From Thermotalea metallivorans (GTDB taxonomy: Bacteria; Bacillota; Clostridia; Peptostreptococcales; Thermotaleaceae): a stretch of 46,761 nucleotides of DNA. Position numbers and translations under genes: made by a program. Positions 6,780 to 15,845 of the stretch are shown here, in pieces. The stretch covers positions 1-46,761 of the forward strand of contig NZ_LOEE01000064.1 in the NCBI RefSeq assembly GCF_001562415.1, read 5' to 3'. Each line of letters starts with the position of its first letter. The first letter of the stretch is position 1. The notes under the pieces were generated by a model, which searched no databases, was not told where the DNA came from, and worked only from the letters and a program-made list of their open reading frames with translations.

Positions 6780-9014
6780 TTACAGTATTTCATGGAAGGT
6801 ACGATTGATTACGTCAATTTGCTGCTCCCTGGTTAATTTAATAAAGTTTACCGCATACCCGGATACACGGATGGTCAGCTGAGGATAATTCTCCGGATGC
6901 TCCATGGCATCCAATAATGTTTCTTTGTCAAACACATTTACGTTCATATGATGTCCTGATTGGGAAAAATAACCATCCAATAATCCTATCAAATTCATTT
7001 TTTGTGCTTCCCTTGTTTTTCCAAGGGCACCGGGTATGATGGAGAAGGTATAGGAGATACCGTCTTGACTATGCTCATAGGGCAGTTTTGCTACAGAGTT
7101 CATAGATGCAATGGCACCCTTCTTATCCCTTTTATGCATCGGATTGGCTCCTGGGGCAAAGGGTTCTCCTGCTTTTCTTCCATCAGGCGTACTTCCCGTC
7201 TTCTGGCCGTAAACCACATTGGAAGTAATTGTTAGAATACTCATGGTTGGAACAGAATTTCTGTAGGTTCTGCATTTTCTCAGTTTCTCCATGAATCGCT
7301 TTACCACATCCTTGGCAATTTCATCGGCCCTTGGGTCGTCATTTCCATAGGCCGGATATTCTCCCTCAACGATATAATCCACGGCCAATCCCGCTTTATT
7401 TCTGACTACATTTACCCTAGCATGCTTCATGGCTGACAATGCATCTGCAACCACAGACAATCCGGCAATGCCGCATGCCATGGTTCTTAACACATCCCTG
7501 TCATGGAGGGCCATTTCAATTCTTTCATAGGCATACTTATCGTGCATATAGTGAATAATGTTTAGGGTATTTACATAAAGTTTTGCCAGCCAGTCCATCA
7601 AGGTATCAAACTTGGCCATCACTTCATCATAATCCAGATAGTCGGAGGTTATTGGTTCAAATCTTGGTGCCACTTGTTCTTCCAGCTTTTCGTCGACACC
7701 GCCGTTGATTGCATAAAGCAATGCTTTCGCCAAGTTTGCTCTCGCACCGAAAAACTGCATTTGTTTGCCGATTCTCATGGCTGATACGCAGCATGCAATA
7801 CCATAGTCATCTCCCCAATAAGCTCTCATCAAATCATCATTTTCATACTGGATGGAGGATGTATCAATAGATACTTTTGCACAATATTTTTTAAAATTTT
7901 CCGGCAGGTTTACAGACCAAAGAACAGTCAAATTGGGTTCCGGTGCTGGTCCCAGATTATAGAGGGTATGCAGCATTCTGTATGAGTTTTTCGTAACGAG
8001 AGGTCTGCCGTCAATCCCCATGCCGCCGATGCATTCCGTCACCCAAGTAGGATCCCCGCTGAACAATTCATTATAATCCGGCGTTCTTAGAAACCTTACC
8101 ATTCTCAGCTTCATCACAAAATGATCCATGATTTCCTGAATTTCTTCTTCCGTATAGATACCATTTCTTAAATCCCTTTCCATGTAAATATCTAGGAAAG
8201 TAGACACACGCCCAATACTCATGGCTGCTCCGTTTTGTTCTTTTACCGCAGCCAAATAACCGAAATACAGCCATTGAACAGCTTCTTTGGTATCGGTGGC
8301 GGGCTCTGAAATATCAAAACCATAAGATTTCGCCATTCTATGCAATTCATGAAGCCCATTGATTTGCTCTTTAATTTCCTCCCTTAATCGAATCACATCC
8401 TCCGACATAAAATCCTCTTCTAATGAGCTTAGTTGCCTTTTTTTATCTTCGATGAGCCTTTGCACACCATATAGGGCAACCCTTCGGTAGTCTCCAATAA
8501 TTCGGCCTCTGCCATAGGCATCGGGGAGTCCTGTAATAACACCTGATTTTCTGGCCAACCGCATTTCTGGAGTATACACATCAAAAACTCCTTGATTATG
8601 GGTTTTTCTATATTTTGTAAAGATCTCTTCGATCTGAGAATCCAGTGTATAGCCATAGGCCTCACAGGCATCCTTTACCATTTTGATTCCGCCGTAAGGC
8701 ATCACAGCCCTTTTCAATGGTGCATCCGTTTGCAAACCTACGATGGTCTCTAATTCCTGATCAATATATCCTGGCCCATGGGACACAATAGTAGAGATTG
8801 TTTTGACATCTACATCTAATGTTCCTCCCTTTTCCCTTTCTCTTTTGAATAAATCCAGTACTTTCTTCCAAAGTTTTCTGGTTTTCTCCGTGGGTCCAAC
8901 CAAAAAGCTGTCATCCCCTTCATAGGGAATGTAGTTTTTTTGAATAAAGTCTCTTACATTAATCTCTTCCTGCCATTGGCCAGGCTGAAAATCTTTCCAT
9001 CCCTTCACATCCAT
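6780..9014 (-). CDS. pflB: Formate C-acetyltransferase (pyruvate formate-lyase)
   Basis: 744 residues, full length for the family. It converts pyruvate and CoA to acetyl-CoA and formate under anaerobic conditions. The adjacent catalytic cysteines are C408-C409 in [10 protein letters not shown]. The radical glycine is G719 in RVSGYA, close to the C-terminus. The start at 9014 (MDVKGWKDF) was chosen because family proteins begin there; a GTG two codons later has better spacing from GAGGAG and is also possible. The upstream 350 bp holds a ZTP riboswitch, a second promoter and a CRP-type palindrome. pflA follows in the same operon. Confidence 0.96.
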   Translation of the reverse strand: MDVKGWKDFQPGQWQEEINVRDFIQKNYIPYEGDDSFLVGPTEKTRKLWKKVLDLFKREREKGGTLDVDVKTISTIVSHGPGYIDQELETIVGLQTDAPLKRAVMPYGGIKMVKDACEAYGYTLDSQIEEIFTKYRKTHNQGVFDVYTPEMRLARKSGVITGLPDAYGRGRIIGDYRRVALYGVQRLIEDKKRQLSSLEEDFMSEDVIRLREEIKEQINGLHELHRMAKSYGFDISEPATDTKEAVQWLYFGYLAAVKEQNGAAMSIGRVSTFLDIYMERDLRNGIYTEEEIQEIMDHFVMKLRMVRFLRTPDYNELFSGDPTWVTECIGGMGIDGRPLVTKNSYRMLHTLYNLGPAPEPNLTVLWSVNLPENFKKYCAKVSIDTSSIQYENDDLMRAYWGDDYGIACCVSAMRIGKQMQFFGARANLAKALLYAINGGVDEKLEEQVAPRFEPITSDYLDYDEVMAKFDTLMDWLAKLYVNTLNIIHYMHDKYAYERIEMALHDRDVLRTMACGIAGLSVVADALSAMKHARVNVVRNKAGLAVDYIVEGEYPAYGNDDPRADEIAKDVVKRFMEKLRKCRTYRNSVPTMSILTITSNVVYGQKTGSTPDGRKAGEPFAPGANPMHKRDKKGAIASMNSVAKLPYEHSQDGISYTFSIIPGALGKTREAQKMNLIGLLDGYFSQSGHHMNVNVFDKETLLDAMEHPENYPQLTIRVSGYAVNFIKLTREQQIDVINRTFHEIL

Positions 9015-9088
9015 CACTCCTCGTTTACAATTATTTCCTTCAAAAACCATCCTTTAAGAATATGTTATTTAAAAGAAACTGAGATTCC

Positions 9089-9104
9089 TGTGATATATCT
9101 CACA
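9089..9104. promoter_or_regulatory. CRP/FNR-type palindrome upstream of pflB
   Basis: TGTGATATATCTCACA, an exact match to TGTGA-N6-TCACA, 75 bp upstream of the pflB start. It lies downstream of the predicted second start site, so a bound Crp/Fnr-family protein would most simply act as a block. The regulator is inferred. Confidence 0.5.
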
Positions 9105-9152
9105 ATAAATGAAAATTTTTATCAATGTATACAATATACTGTATTTGTTATT

Positions 9153-9181
9153 ATCATATACCATTTCTATGCTTCTTGCAA
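9153..9181 (-). promoter_or_regulatory. Second pflB promoter, downstream of the riboswitch
   Basis: On the minus strand TTGCAA (9176-9181), 17-bp spacer, TATGAT (9153-9158). It lies between the riboswitch terminator and pflB, so transcription from here would bypass ligand control. Confidence 0.45.
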
Positions 9182-9210
9182 TACTTTCCATTCCATTATT
9201 TTTTGAAAAG

Positions 9211-9314
9211 AAAAATAAAAAACACCTGGACAATTTTTTGCCCAGGCGGTCGGCGCTTCTGACTCAATCACACTCCCTGTGGTAAACTCCACTTCCGCCA
9301 GTCATGTGACTGTA
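9211..9314 (-). ncRNA. ZTP/ZMP riboswitch (pfl motif) with terminator
   Basis: The minus-strand leader carries the pfl-motif signatures. These are a 5' stem-loop with TGACTGGCGG, then GTGGAGTTTACCAC, GGGAGTG, and the conserved 3' element GCGCCGACCGCCTGGGC. The last bases of that element (CGCCTGGGC) also pair with GTCCAGGTG, and a T-rich run follows, giving a terminator that competes with the aptamer. Such switches turn expression on when ZTP/ZMP builds up, signalling low 10-formyl-tetrahydrofolate. The gene controlled is pflB, whose formate feeds formyl-folate synthesis. Assigned by eye; no covariance search was run. Confidence 0.85.
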
Positions 9315-9338
9315 AATAAAACAATAGATTGTACTCAG

Positions 9339-9367
9339 AATATACAACAAAAATACATCTTTGTCAA
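9339..9367 (-). promoter_or_regulatory. Promoter of the riboswitch-pfl transcript
   Basis: Minus-strand TTGACA (9362-9367), 17-bp spacer, TATATT (9339-9344): a near-consensus sigma-A promoter placing the start near 9332, about 20 nt before the aptamer. Confidence 0.75.
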
Positions 9368-9401
9368 ATAGTTTTTGATGAATAGGCGGCTGAAAAATTC
9401 C

Positions 9402-10565
9402 TTATTGCCTTTGGAATGTTTGAATCTGATGGGAGATATTGTGGAAAAGGAGCTTATATCTGTCTATTTCCATCTCCAAAGCTGCAACCCTTTCCCTCAA
9501 TTGCTTTATTTCTTCTATAAACATTTGATTGCCGGGAACAGTATCATTTCCGGTCAAAGGCATACTTAAAATTTTATCCAAAATCTTTAATATTCCTTCT
9601 CCATAATCTTTTCCCGGAACAGCCCATTTTCCGTTCAAATCAGTCACAAAGGGAGCCGTACCCAATAGTCCAGCATTCTGCAGGACAGCGTACCTGGGAT
9701 CCACCACCGGCTGTTTCGGAGGTTCCTTGGTAGCATAACCCTTCAGATGTTGAATATGGGCCCTTACGCCGATCCTAGGCGTAGGAAAACTGGCCCCTTC
9801 ACCGGGTTTGCTCCCGGCTAAGGCCCCTAATCCTGCATAATTATTTTGATCAGGTGTTACAATACCTCCATATCGGAAAAATCCTGTTTCTTTTAAAGCC
9901 TGAGCAAAGGCAATGTCTCCCCTTACCCCTTCCATATCACCTTCTTCCAGATAATAGACAATCAAGGCATCCACAGAGCTGTTCAGTTTTGGTGAAGGAT
10001 TCACAGATAGAAGATATTGTTTCATTTGGCTATGGGTCGCCACGGCTGTTCCCATGATCTTTACTTTCCGATGAATTCTATCTAAAAACATGGCTTTATC
10101 TAAAGAACTTCCCGGACAAGTTTTCGATGCATGATCCCGATGAAACACAAGATGATCCGTTTTGAAAAGGTCAAAAAGTCCCTGGATCAGCTTGACTACA
10201 GCTTCATATTGCGCCCCTTCCAGCACTTCCTGTCCCTTGTCAAAATTGCCAATCATTTCAATAGCAAAGGCTTTTTGGTTATATCCCATGATGCTGGCAG
10301 GCACCTGATTCACATCCCTACCATCCCATACCAACCCATCAGGGGAAACCGTCACATGCTGTCCGATATCCTGCCACCCTAAAGTTTCCGTATGATACTT
10401 CCACATGCCATAGATCACCTGTTCCTTATTGCTGGCCAGATGATATCCTTTTTTTGTAGGCTTCCACGTATGATGCAAATGTATATCTTTGATTTCTCGT
10501 GTAATTTTTAAGCTTTTTAAATGTTCAAGGTAACTTTCCAGCTTATAGCTTTGAAATCTTCTCAT
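9402..10565 (-). CDS. N-acetylmuramoyl-L-alanine amidase / glucosaminidase fusion
   Basis: 387 residues with two cell-wall domains. Residues about 20-170 are an amidase_2/PGRP domain; zinc ligands are suggested by HLHHTW, HRDHAS and the following Cys (KTCPGSS). Residues about 180-345 resemble a GH73 endo-beta-N-acetylglucosaminidase (FAQALKETGFF, NNYAGLGA, GVRAHIQHLKGYA). A C-terminal 40-residue leucine-rich coiled coil (IEEIKQLRERVAALEMEIDRYK) ends the protein. No signal peptide is visible. ATG at 10565 follows GAGGGGGTG. No terminator separates it from the pfl promoter just downstream. A role in sporulation or germination lysis, or a phage-derived origin, is possible. Confidence 0.88.
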   Translation of the reverse strand: MRRFQSYKLESYLEHLKSLKITREIKDIHLHHTWKPTKKGYHLASNKEQVIYGMWKYHTETLGWQDIGQHVTVSPDGLVWDGRDVNQVPASIMGYNQKAFAIEMIGNFDKGQEVLEGAQYEAVVKLIQGLFDLFKTDHLVFHRDHASKTCPGSSLDKAMFLDRIHRKVKIMGTAVATHSQMKQYLLSVNPSPKLNSSVDALIVYYLEEGDMEGVRGDIAFAQALKETGFFRYGGIVTPDQNNYAGLGALAGSKPGEGASFPTPRIGVRAHIQHLKGYATKEPPKQPVVDPRYAVLQNAGLLGTAPFVTDLNGKWAVPGKDYGEGILKILDKILSMPLTGNDTVPGNQMFIEEIKQLRERVAALEMEIDRYKLLFHNISHQIQTFQRQ

Positions 10566-10652
10566 TTTTTCACCCCCTCACCATTCTATATGCGGGAAGT
10601 GAAAAAATAATATATATTTTTTGCATACTGAAGACAAAGCAATAAAATACTT

Positions 10653-10704
10653 GAGAACCCTTGAGATTTCGGCTTCGTCGCGAGTCAGAAAGCCGCTTTT
10701 TTCC
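10653..10704 (-). repeat. Half copy of element A
   Basis: Only the right half of element A is present, on the minus strand: GGAAAAAAGCGGC, then TCGCGACGAAGCC, then AAATCTCAAGGGTTCT. It starts about 16 bp past the stop of the zinc-ribbon gene. By itself it forms CGGCTT/AAGCCG and may act as that gene's terminator. The missing left half suggests decay or one-ended origin. Confidence 0.65.
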
Positions 10705-10719
10705 TTAATTCTTTTGTTC

Positions 10720-11151
10720 TCATGTTTTATCTTTTCGGGAAATCTGCAGATGCATCTTAGCCTTTTCCTTCGGCTGCAGCAACTGTCCCTTTACATTATC
10801 CATCTCCCTTTGTATCTCATCCCTGCATCGGGGACAATATTTGTGATGAGCAGACAAAAGCAGGCAACCGCACCTTTTGCACTCGATATTGATGAAGTTA
10901 TTTTCGATTTCAATCAATCGGCCTTCTTTTACAAAATTATTCACCACATGATAGGGAATACCTGTCTCCAATTCAATTTCAAAGGCCGTGGCCCCAGGAT
11001 ACTCCTTTAAATAAGATCTTATTTTTTCAAATACTTCCTCTACAATTTTATAACAGTCGGCACAATAGTCATAAAGCGATTTCTCATCGATAGGTTTTTT
11101 GCATTTCTTGCAGGTCCTAACCAAAATACCCGAGTAATTTTTCTTGCCCAT
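10720..11151 (-). CDS. Double zinc-ribbon protein resembling YvyF (flagellar operon protein)
   Basis: 143 residues. An N-terminal zinc ribbon (CKKCKKPIDE...CADC, residues about 14-33) is followed by a helix-turn-helix-like segment (ATAFEIELETGIPYHVVNNFVKEGRL). A second zinc ribbon (CKRCGC...CPRC) and a basic helical tail complete it. This order matches the YvyF/TIGR03826 family found in flagellar operons, but no flagellar gene lies in this window. The frame opens at GTG 11160; ATG 11151 has the proper 8-nt spacing from AGAGG. A regulatory or RNA/DNA-binding role is inferred only from the fold. Confidence 0.7.
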   Translation of the reverse strand: MGKKNYSGILVRTCKKCKKPIDEKSLYDYCADCYKIVEEVFEKIRSYLKEYPGATAFEIELETGIPYHVVNNFVKEGRLIEIENNFINIECKRCGCLLLSAHHKYCPRCRDEIQREMDNVKGQLLQPKEKAKMHLQISRKDKT

Positions 11152-11309
11152 TGTTTTCACCTCTATAGAAGAAAGCTGTTAACCCATTCAGCCTACAGTT
11201 CAAATTGAAACATATCCTTGAGTACATTATACAATAATATTTAAAGAAAGATTATCGAAATCATAATTCTCCCCTAGGTATCTTTTCCTATTTTTTAAAT
11301 ATGACCCCC

Positions 11310-12014
11310 TTACAGGACAGATCCGTTCAAAACTTTCAAAGGGGTAAAGTTCAAATAGTCGCAGGAAACCAAATAATACTCGACACCGTTCATTTTTCCC
11401 TGCAAAGCACCTCGGAAGGACTCTGTCCCATGGAGATGTCCGTAAATCACTTTCTTTACCCTATATTCTTCGTAAATGGCTGTGAAGCCTGAAGGCTCCA
11501 ATTTATCATTGGTAGGGGGATAATGGGTCATGACAATTATATTTTCGTATCCGTTTTTTTTCCCTTCATCCAAAGATAGCCTTAAGCGATGGAGCTCCCT
11601 GGCATAGATCTTTTCGTCCTGGGCATCAAATTTTTTTTCGTTGGGGCACATCCACCCCCTGGTACCGCAGATAGCAATGTTTCCGTAGGTGTAAAAATTA
11701 TTTTGTAAAAAAGACATATTCTCAAAAAGAGCGTTCAGCTTTGTAACAGAATTCCACCAATAGTCATGGTTCCCCTTCAAAAGAATTTTTTTTCCGGGCA
11801 ATGCATGGATCCATTTTAAATCAATCATAGCCTCCTGCAGGTTCATAGCCCAGGATATATCGCCGGGAATCAATACCACATCCCCATGACCTATACATTC
11901 AAGCCATTTTTCTTTTATCTTGTTATGATGCTGCACCCACTGCTCACCAAAAATATCCATGGGCTTATCTGTTCCACCGCTGAGATGCAAATCTCCAATC
12001 GCATATAATGCCAT
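11310..12014 (-). CDS. Metallophosphoesterase
   Basis: 234 residues of the calcineurin-like phosphoesterase superfamily. Metal-binding motifs appear in order: GDLHL (residues 7-11), PGDISWAM near 50, KGNHDYWW near 80, MTHYPP near 166, and YGHLHG near 197. The family (YkuE/YpbG-like predicted phosphohydrolases) acts on diverse phosphoesters; the substrate is unknown. The frame extends 36 codons upstream, but homology starts at MALYAIGDLHL, which has a GGTGAT site. No partner genes in the same transcript are evident. Confidence 0.85.
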   Translation of the reverse strand: MALYAIGDLHLSGGTDKPMDIFGEQWVQHHNKIKEKWLECIGHGDVVLIPGDISWAMNLQEAMIDLKWIHALPGKKILLKGNHDYWWNSVTKLNALFENMSFLQNNFYTYGNIAICGTRGWMCPNEKKFDAQDEKIYARELHRLRLSLDEGKKNGYENIIVMTHYPPTNDKLEPSGFTAIYEEYRVKKVIYGHLHGTESFRGALQGKMNGVEYYLVSCDYLNFTPLKVLNGSVL

Positions 12015-12273
12015 ATGATCACCAACTTTTCTCAACCTTGTTTTTTTATGCCCTTCTCCATCCATATTTCCTAGAATTGTGTCTCCCCTGCATATACTGC
12101 ATGGAAACATATGATTATCCATATTATAGCATAGGAATTCAGGCTATACACCATCTAAGAAAGATATCCCCTGCTGTTTGAGCAAATACACCTTCCCCGA
12201 TGTCATGGGGCCATATGAGATTTGCCGCTATCTGCCATGTTTTGCTCTGAATTGAAAAATAAAAAAATACAAA

Positions 12274-12308
12274 AGAGATTAGCAGCAGTACAGCCTTGGC
12301 TAATCTCT
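12274..12308 (-). terminator. Terminator of the hnd hydrogenase operon
   Basis: AGAGATTAGC/GCTAATCTCT stem followed by TTTTG and T-rich sequence on the minus strand, about 30 bp past the hndD stop. Confidence 0.85.
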
Positions 12309-12338
12309 GATGGTTTGCATATCCTAGAAAACAAGATC

Positions 12339-14117
12339 CTATATTCTTTCCCGTGCTTCAAAGTGGGTATGCAAAAGCTCATGGGCCTTTTCGCCGAAAG
12401 GCTTGCCCAGATACTTTTCATAAAGTTCTAGGATTTCCTTGTTTTCATGGGATTTTCTCACTTTTTTCCTTCTATCTTCTTCATAAATGGCTTGCTGGCG
12501 TTTTTTTACAATCTCGGCATTTCCATGGTGATAGGGTTGTCCCGGTCCGGCAATACATCCTCCCGGGCAGGCCATGATTTCAATAGCATGATACTCTGAT
12601 TTTCCTTCTCTGATTTCCTCGAGGATTTTCCGTGCATTCCCCAAGCCGCTGGCAACGGCAATTTTTAATTCCTTTTCCCCTATTTTTACCGTAGCCTTTT
12701 TAATCCCGTCCATTCCTCTTAACTGTTCGAATTCAACATTCTCCAGTTTTTCACCTGTCATCCATTCATAGGCTGTACGCATTGCCGCCTCAATTACCCC
12801 ACCGGCAGTACCAAAAATCACGGAAGCCCCTGTCGTTTCTCCAAGAGGTTTATCGTACTCACTGTCGGGAAGGGCATCAAATTTAATGCCGGCTTCTTTA
12901 ATCATAGCTGCCAGTTCCCGGGTTGTTATCACAATATCTACATTGTTATGTCCATCCTTTGTAAGCTCCGGCCGTTTTGCCTCAGCCTTTTTAGCCAAAC
13001 ATGGCATTACGGAAACGACCACAATATTATCGGGATCTATTCCCTTCTTTTCAGCATAGTAGGTTTTCGCAATGGTTCCAAACATGATATGGGGTGACTT
13101 GCAGGTGGATGGAACATGTAAAAGCTCCGGAAACTGATGTTCAATGAATTTTACCCAGGCCGGACAACAGTTTGTCAGTATGGGCAATGTTTTATTGTTC
13201 TCTATCCTATAGATAAGCTCCGCTGCTTCTTCCATAATGGTGAGATCGGCACCAAAATCGGTATCAAAAACTCCGTCAAATCCCATTCTTTTCAGGGCTG
13301 TTACCAGTTTCCCCGTTACAATCGTTCCGGGCTCCATGCCAAAAAGCTCTCCTAGGGCTACCCGAATGGCAGGGGCTGTCTGGACAATCACATGTTTATC
13401 AGGATCATTCAATGCTTCCCATACTTTGTCCGTATGGAATACCTCTGTAAGGGCTGCCGTGGGGCACACCTGTACACACTGACCACAATAGGTGCATGAG
13501 GATTCCACCATGGGAATATTAAAGAATGGTCCTACAAAAGCATGAAAGCCCCGTCCAATTCCCGATAATATGCCACAGGTCTGCACCACATTGCAGCCTG
13601 TTTCACAACGCCTGCAATAAATGCATTTGTTGGCATCCTTCACAATGGCATCACTGGATGTATCTTTGGGATAATTCATTCTTTCCCCTTCCCATCGAAT
13701 TTCCCTTACATTCAGTTCTTCTGCCAAAGCCTGCAATTCACATTCTAAATTTTTAGGACAAGTAAAACATTCGTTTGGATGGTTGGACAAAAGAAGTTCT
13801 ACAGCCATCCTACGGGCTGTAATTGCCCGTAGTGTATCCGTTCTGACCTTCATCCCATCATATACTTCCGTCACACAGGCCGGCACCAATTTGTTCCGCA
13901 TAGGATCATCCAATTCTACCATGCATACCCTGCACGACGCCGTCTTATTATATAACTGCAAGTCGTGCAAATCCAGATGACAAAGGGTCGGAATTCTTAC
14001 ACCGGCCTCATGGGAAGCCTCCAATATGGTAATTCCCTCTGGTACCCTCAGCTCCTCATCATTGATCTTAATCTTTATCATTTTTTTATTTTCATGTTTT
14101 TTTGGATCCCCAGACAT
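12339..14117 (-). CDS. hndD: [FeFe] hydrogenase catalytic subunit (HndD/HydA type)
   Basis: 592 residues. In order it has an N-terminal [2Fe-2S] domain, the His-ligated cluster motif (HPNECFTCPKNLEC), two [4Fe-4S] motifs (CIYCRRCETGC and CTYCGQCVQVC), the H-cluster domain and a short C-terminal small-subunit region. H-cluster motifs are L1 TNCCPAW (C317-C318), L2 MPCLAKKAEAKR and L3 MACPGGCIAG. L1 has Asn where TSCCP is usual. It oxidises or evolves H2 with electrons from HndA-C. Start ATG 14117 is the second of two ATGs after GAGGTGG. Last gene of the hnd operon. Confidence 0.95.
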   Translation of the reverse strand: MSGDPKKHENKKMIKIKINDEELRVPEGITILEASHEAGVRIPTLCHLDLHDLQLYNKTASCRVCMVELDDPMRNKLVPACVTEVYDGMKVRTDTLRAITARRMAVELLLSNHPNECFTCPKNLECELQALAEELNVREIRWEGERMNYPKDTSSDAIVKDANKCIYCRRCETGCNVVQTCGILSGIGRGFHAFVGPFFNIPMVESSCTYCGQCVQVCPTAALTEVFHTDKVWEALNDPDKHVIVQTAPAIRVALGELFGMEPGTIVTGKLVTALKRMGFDGVFDTDFGADLTIMEEAAELIYRIENNKTLPILTNCCPAWVKFIEHQFPELLHVPSTCKSPHIMFGTIAKTYYAEKKGIDPDNIVVVSVMPCLAKKAEAKRPELTKDGHNNVDIVITTRELAAMIKEAGIKFDALPDSEYDKPLGETTGASVIFGTAGGVIEAAMRTAYEWMTGEKLENVEFEQLRGMDGIKKATVKIGEKELKIAVASGLGNARKILEEIREGKSEYHAIEIMACPGGCIAGPGQPYHHGNAEIVKKRQQAIYEEDRRKKVRKSHENKEILELYEKYLGKPFGEKAHELLHTHFEARERI

Positions 14118-14134
14118 CATTCCACCTCGCTTTT

Positions 14135-15790
14135 TTATTTAGACTTTCCCCTGGCAACATCTTTGTTTTTGGCAACATATCTGCCTTCGCCCCGGGGATG
14201 ATCCACATCCTTGATAAAGCTTACATATTCATCCCAAAAATGCTTCATTGTGCTGACAATGGGATTGGGAGCAGTTTGACACAGTCCGCACAATGCACTA
14301 TCCTTCACCATGTAGGCCAGCTGTTTCAAAGCATCCAGATCGGCCATGGTTCCCTTGCCGCCCGTTATTTTATTTAACAGCTCATACATCCTCCTTGTAC
14401 CGATTCGCCCCGGTGCACACTTGCCACAAGCTTCATCCTGGGTAAATTCAAGGTAAAACTTAGCGATTTCAACCATATTATTTGTTTCATCCATGACAAT
14501 CATGCCACCAGAACCCATCATGGATCCGATTTCCAGAAGACTGTCATAATCGATAGGTGTATCCAGATATTTTTCTGGAATCACCCCGCCCGATGGCCCC
14601 CCTGTTTGCACTGCTTTAAATTTGCGGCCACCCTGTATGCCACCGCCAATATCATATATGATTTCACGGAGGGTTATGCCCATGGGCACTTCTACCAATC
14701 CTACGTTGTTCACTTTGCCTGCCAGAGCAAAAACCTTCGTTCCTTTGCTTTTTTCTGTGCCAATAGATGCAAACCAATCGGCTCCTTTGTTGATAATCGG
14801 GGGAATATTTGCAAAGGTTTCCACATTGTTTACGCAAGTGGGATGTCCCCAATACCCTTCTTCTACAGGATAGGGAGGTTTGTAATTCGGCTCCCCTCTT
14901 TTCCCTTCGCAGGAATTGATCAGGGCTGTTTCCTCTCCGCATACAAAGGCTCCGGCGCCATATTTCAGATCTATATCAAAACTAAAGGATGTTCCGAGAA
15001 TATTTTTTCCTAAAAGCCCAAGCTCACGAGCCTGTTTCAGAGCCGTGGTGAGTCTCGAAATGGCAAGGGGATATTCGGCGCGAATATAAATTATTCCTTT
15101 ATCGGCCCCAATGGCATAACCGCCTATGGCCATAGCTTCCAGAATACTATGGGGATCCCCTTCCAAAATACTTCTATCCATAAAAGCTCCCGGATCTCCT
15201 TCATCGGCATTGCAGATGATAAATTTCACATCACTCTCCTGTTTTCTGGCAAGCTCCCATTTTACCCCTGTGGGAAATCCTCCTCCCCCACGACCCCGAA
15301 GACCTGATTTCTTTACAATATCAATAACTTCATCGGGAGACATGGAAGTTAGGGTTTTTCCTAAAGCCTCATATCCACCCACCGCTATGTATTCATAAAT
15401 ATCCTCGGGATTGATAAAGCCACAATTTCTAAGGGCAATGCGAAGCTGCTTCTTGTAAAAGGGCATCTCCTCATGTTTTCCCACTTTTTGCTTTTTCTTG
15501 GGCTCCGTATATAGGAGTCTTTCAATCTTTCTGCCTTTGATAATATGTTCATCCACGATATCCTTGGCATCCTTTGGACTTACCCTGACATAAAGAACAT
15601 CGTCAGGCTCTATCTTAACGATGGGCCCCTGTTCGCAAAATCCAAAACATCCGGTTTGGATAACCTCTACCTCTTCATCATATCCCCGGGCTTTCAGAAT
15701 CAGGTTGAGATTCCTCATTACCTTTTCACTTTCGCTTGCAAGGCAGCCTGTGCCGCCGCAAACCATTATATTCGTACGCTTTCTGGTCAT
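14135..15790 (-). CDS. hndC: NAD(P)H/FMN subunit of the hydrogenase (HndC/HydB/NuoF type)
   Basis: 551 residues. A thioredoxin-like [2Fe-2S] domain (CGGTGC...CFGFCEQGP) is followed by the NuoF core: the FMN/NADH-binding GLRGRGGGGFPTGVKW, ICNADEGDPGAF and the SLBB region. The cluster motif is altered: C455-x2-C458-x2-G461, then C501-x2-C504, where the family normally has a third Cys at 461 and Gly at 504. The usual C-terminal two-[4Fe-4S] ferredoxin domain is absent; the protein stops about 30 residues after C504 with a basic tail, and hndD starts 17 bp later. Strong GGAGG site. The subunit links H2 chemistry to NAD(P)H. Confidence 0.93.
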   Translation of the reverse strand: MTRKRTNIMVCGGTGCLASESEKVMRNLNLILKARGYDEEVEVIQTGCFGFCEQGPIVKIEPDDVLYVRVSPKDAKDIVDEHIIKGRKIERLLYTEPKKKQKVGKHEEMPFYKKQLRIALRNCGFINPEDIYEYIAVGGYEALGKTLTSMSPDEVIDIVKKSGLRGRGGGGFPTGVKWELARKQESDVKFIICNADEGDPGAFMDRSILEGDPHSILEAMAIGGYAIGADKGIIYIRAEYPLAISRLTTALKQARELGLLGKNILGTSFSFDIDLKYGAGAFVCGEETALINSCEGKRGEPNYKPPYPVEEGYWGHPTCVNNVETFANIPPIINKGADWFASIGTEKSKGTKVFALAGKVNNVGLVEVPMGITLREIIYDIGGGIQGGRKFKAVQTGGPSGGVIPEKYLDTPIDYDSLLEIGSMMGSGGMIVMDETNNMVEIAKFYLEFTQDEACGKCAPGRIGTRRMYELLNKITGGKGTMADLDALKQLAYMVKDSALCGLCQTAPNPIVSTMKHFWDEYVSFIKDVDHPRGEGRYVAKNKDVARGKSK

Positions 15791-15845
15791 ACTTTTCCTC
15801 CTTCACCTTTTCCTCCAACGGCATATTTTTCTGCCAAGGGCTTTT

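Noticed and set aside
12123-12273. Possible small RNA between the phosphoesterase gene and the hnd terminator
   Set aside because: No promoter-terminator pair other than the hnd terminator, and no recognisable RNA fold.
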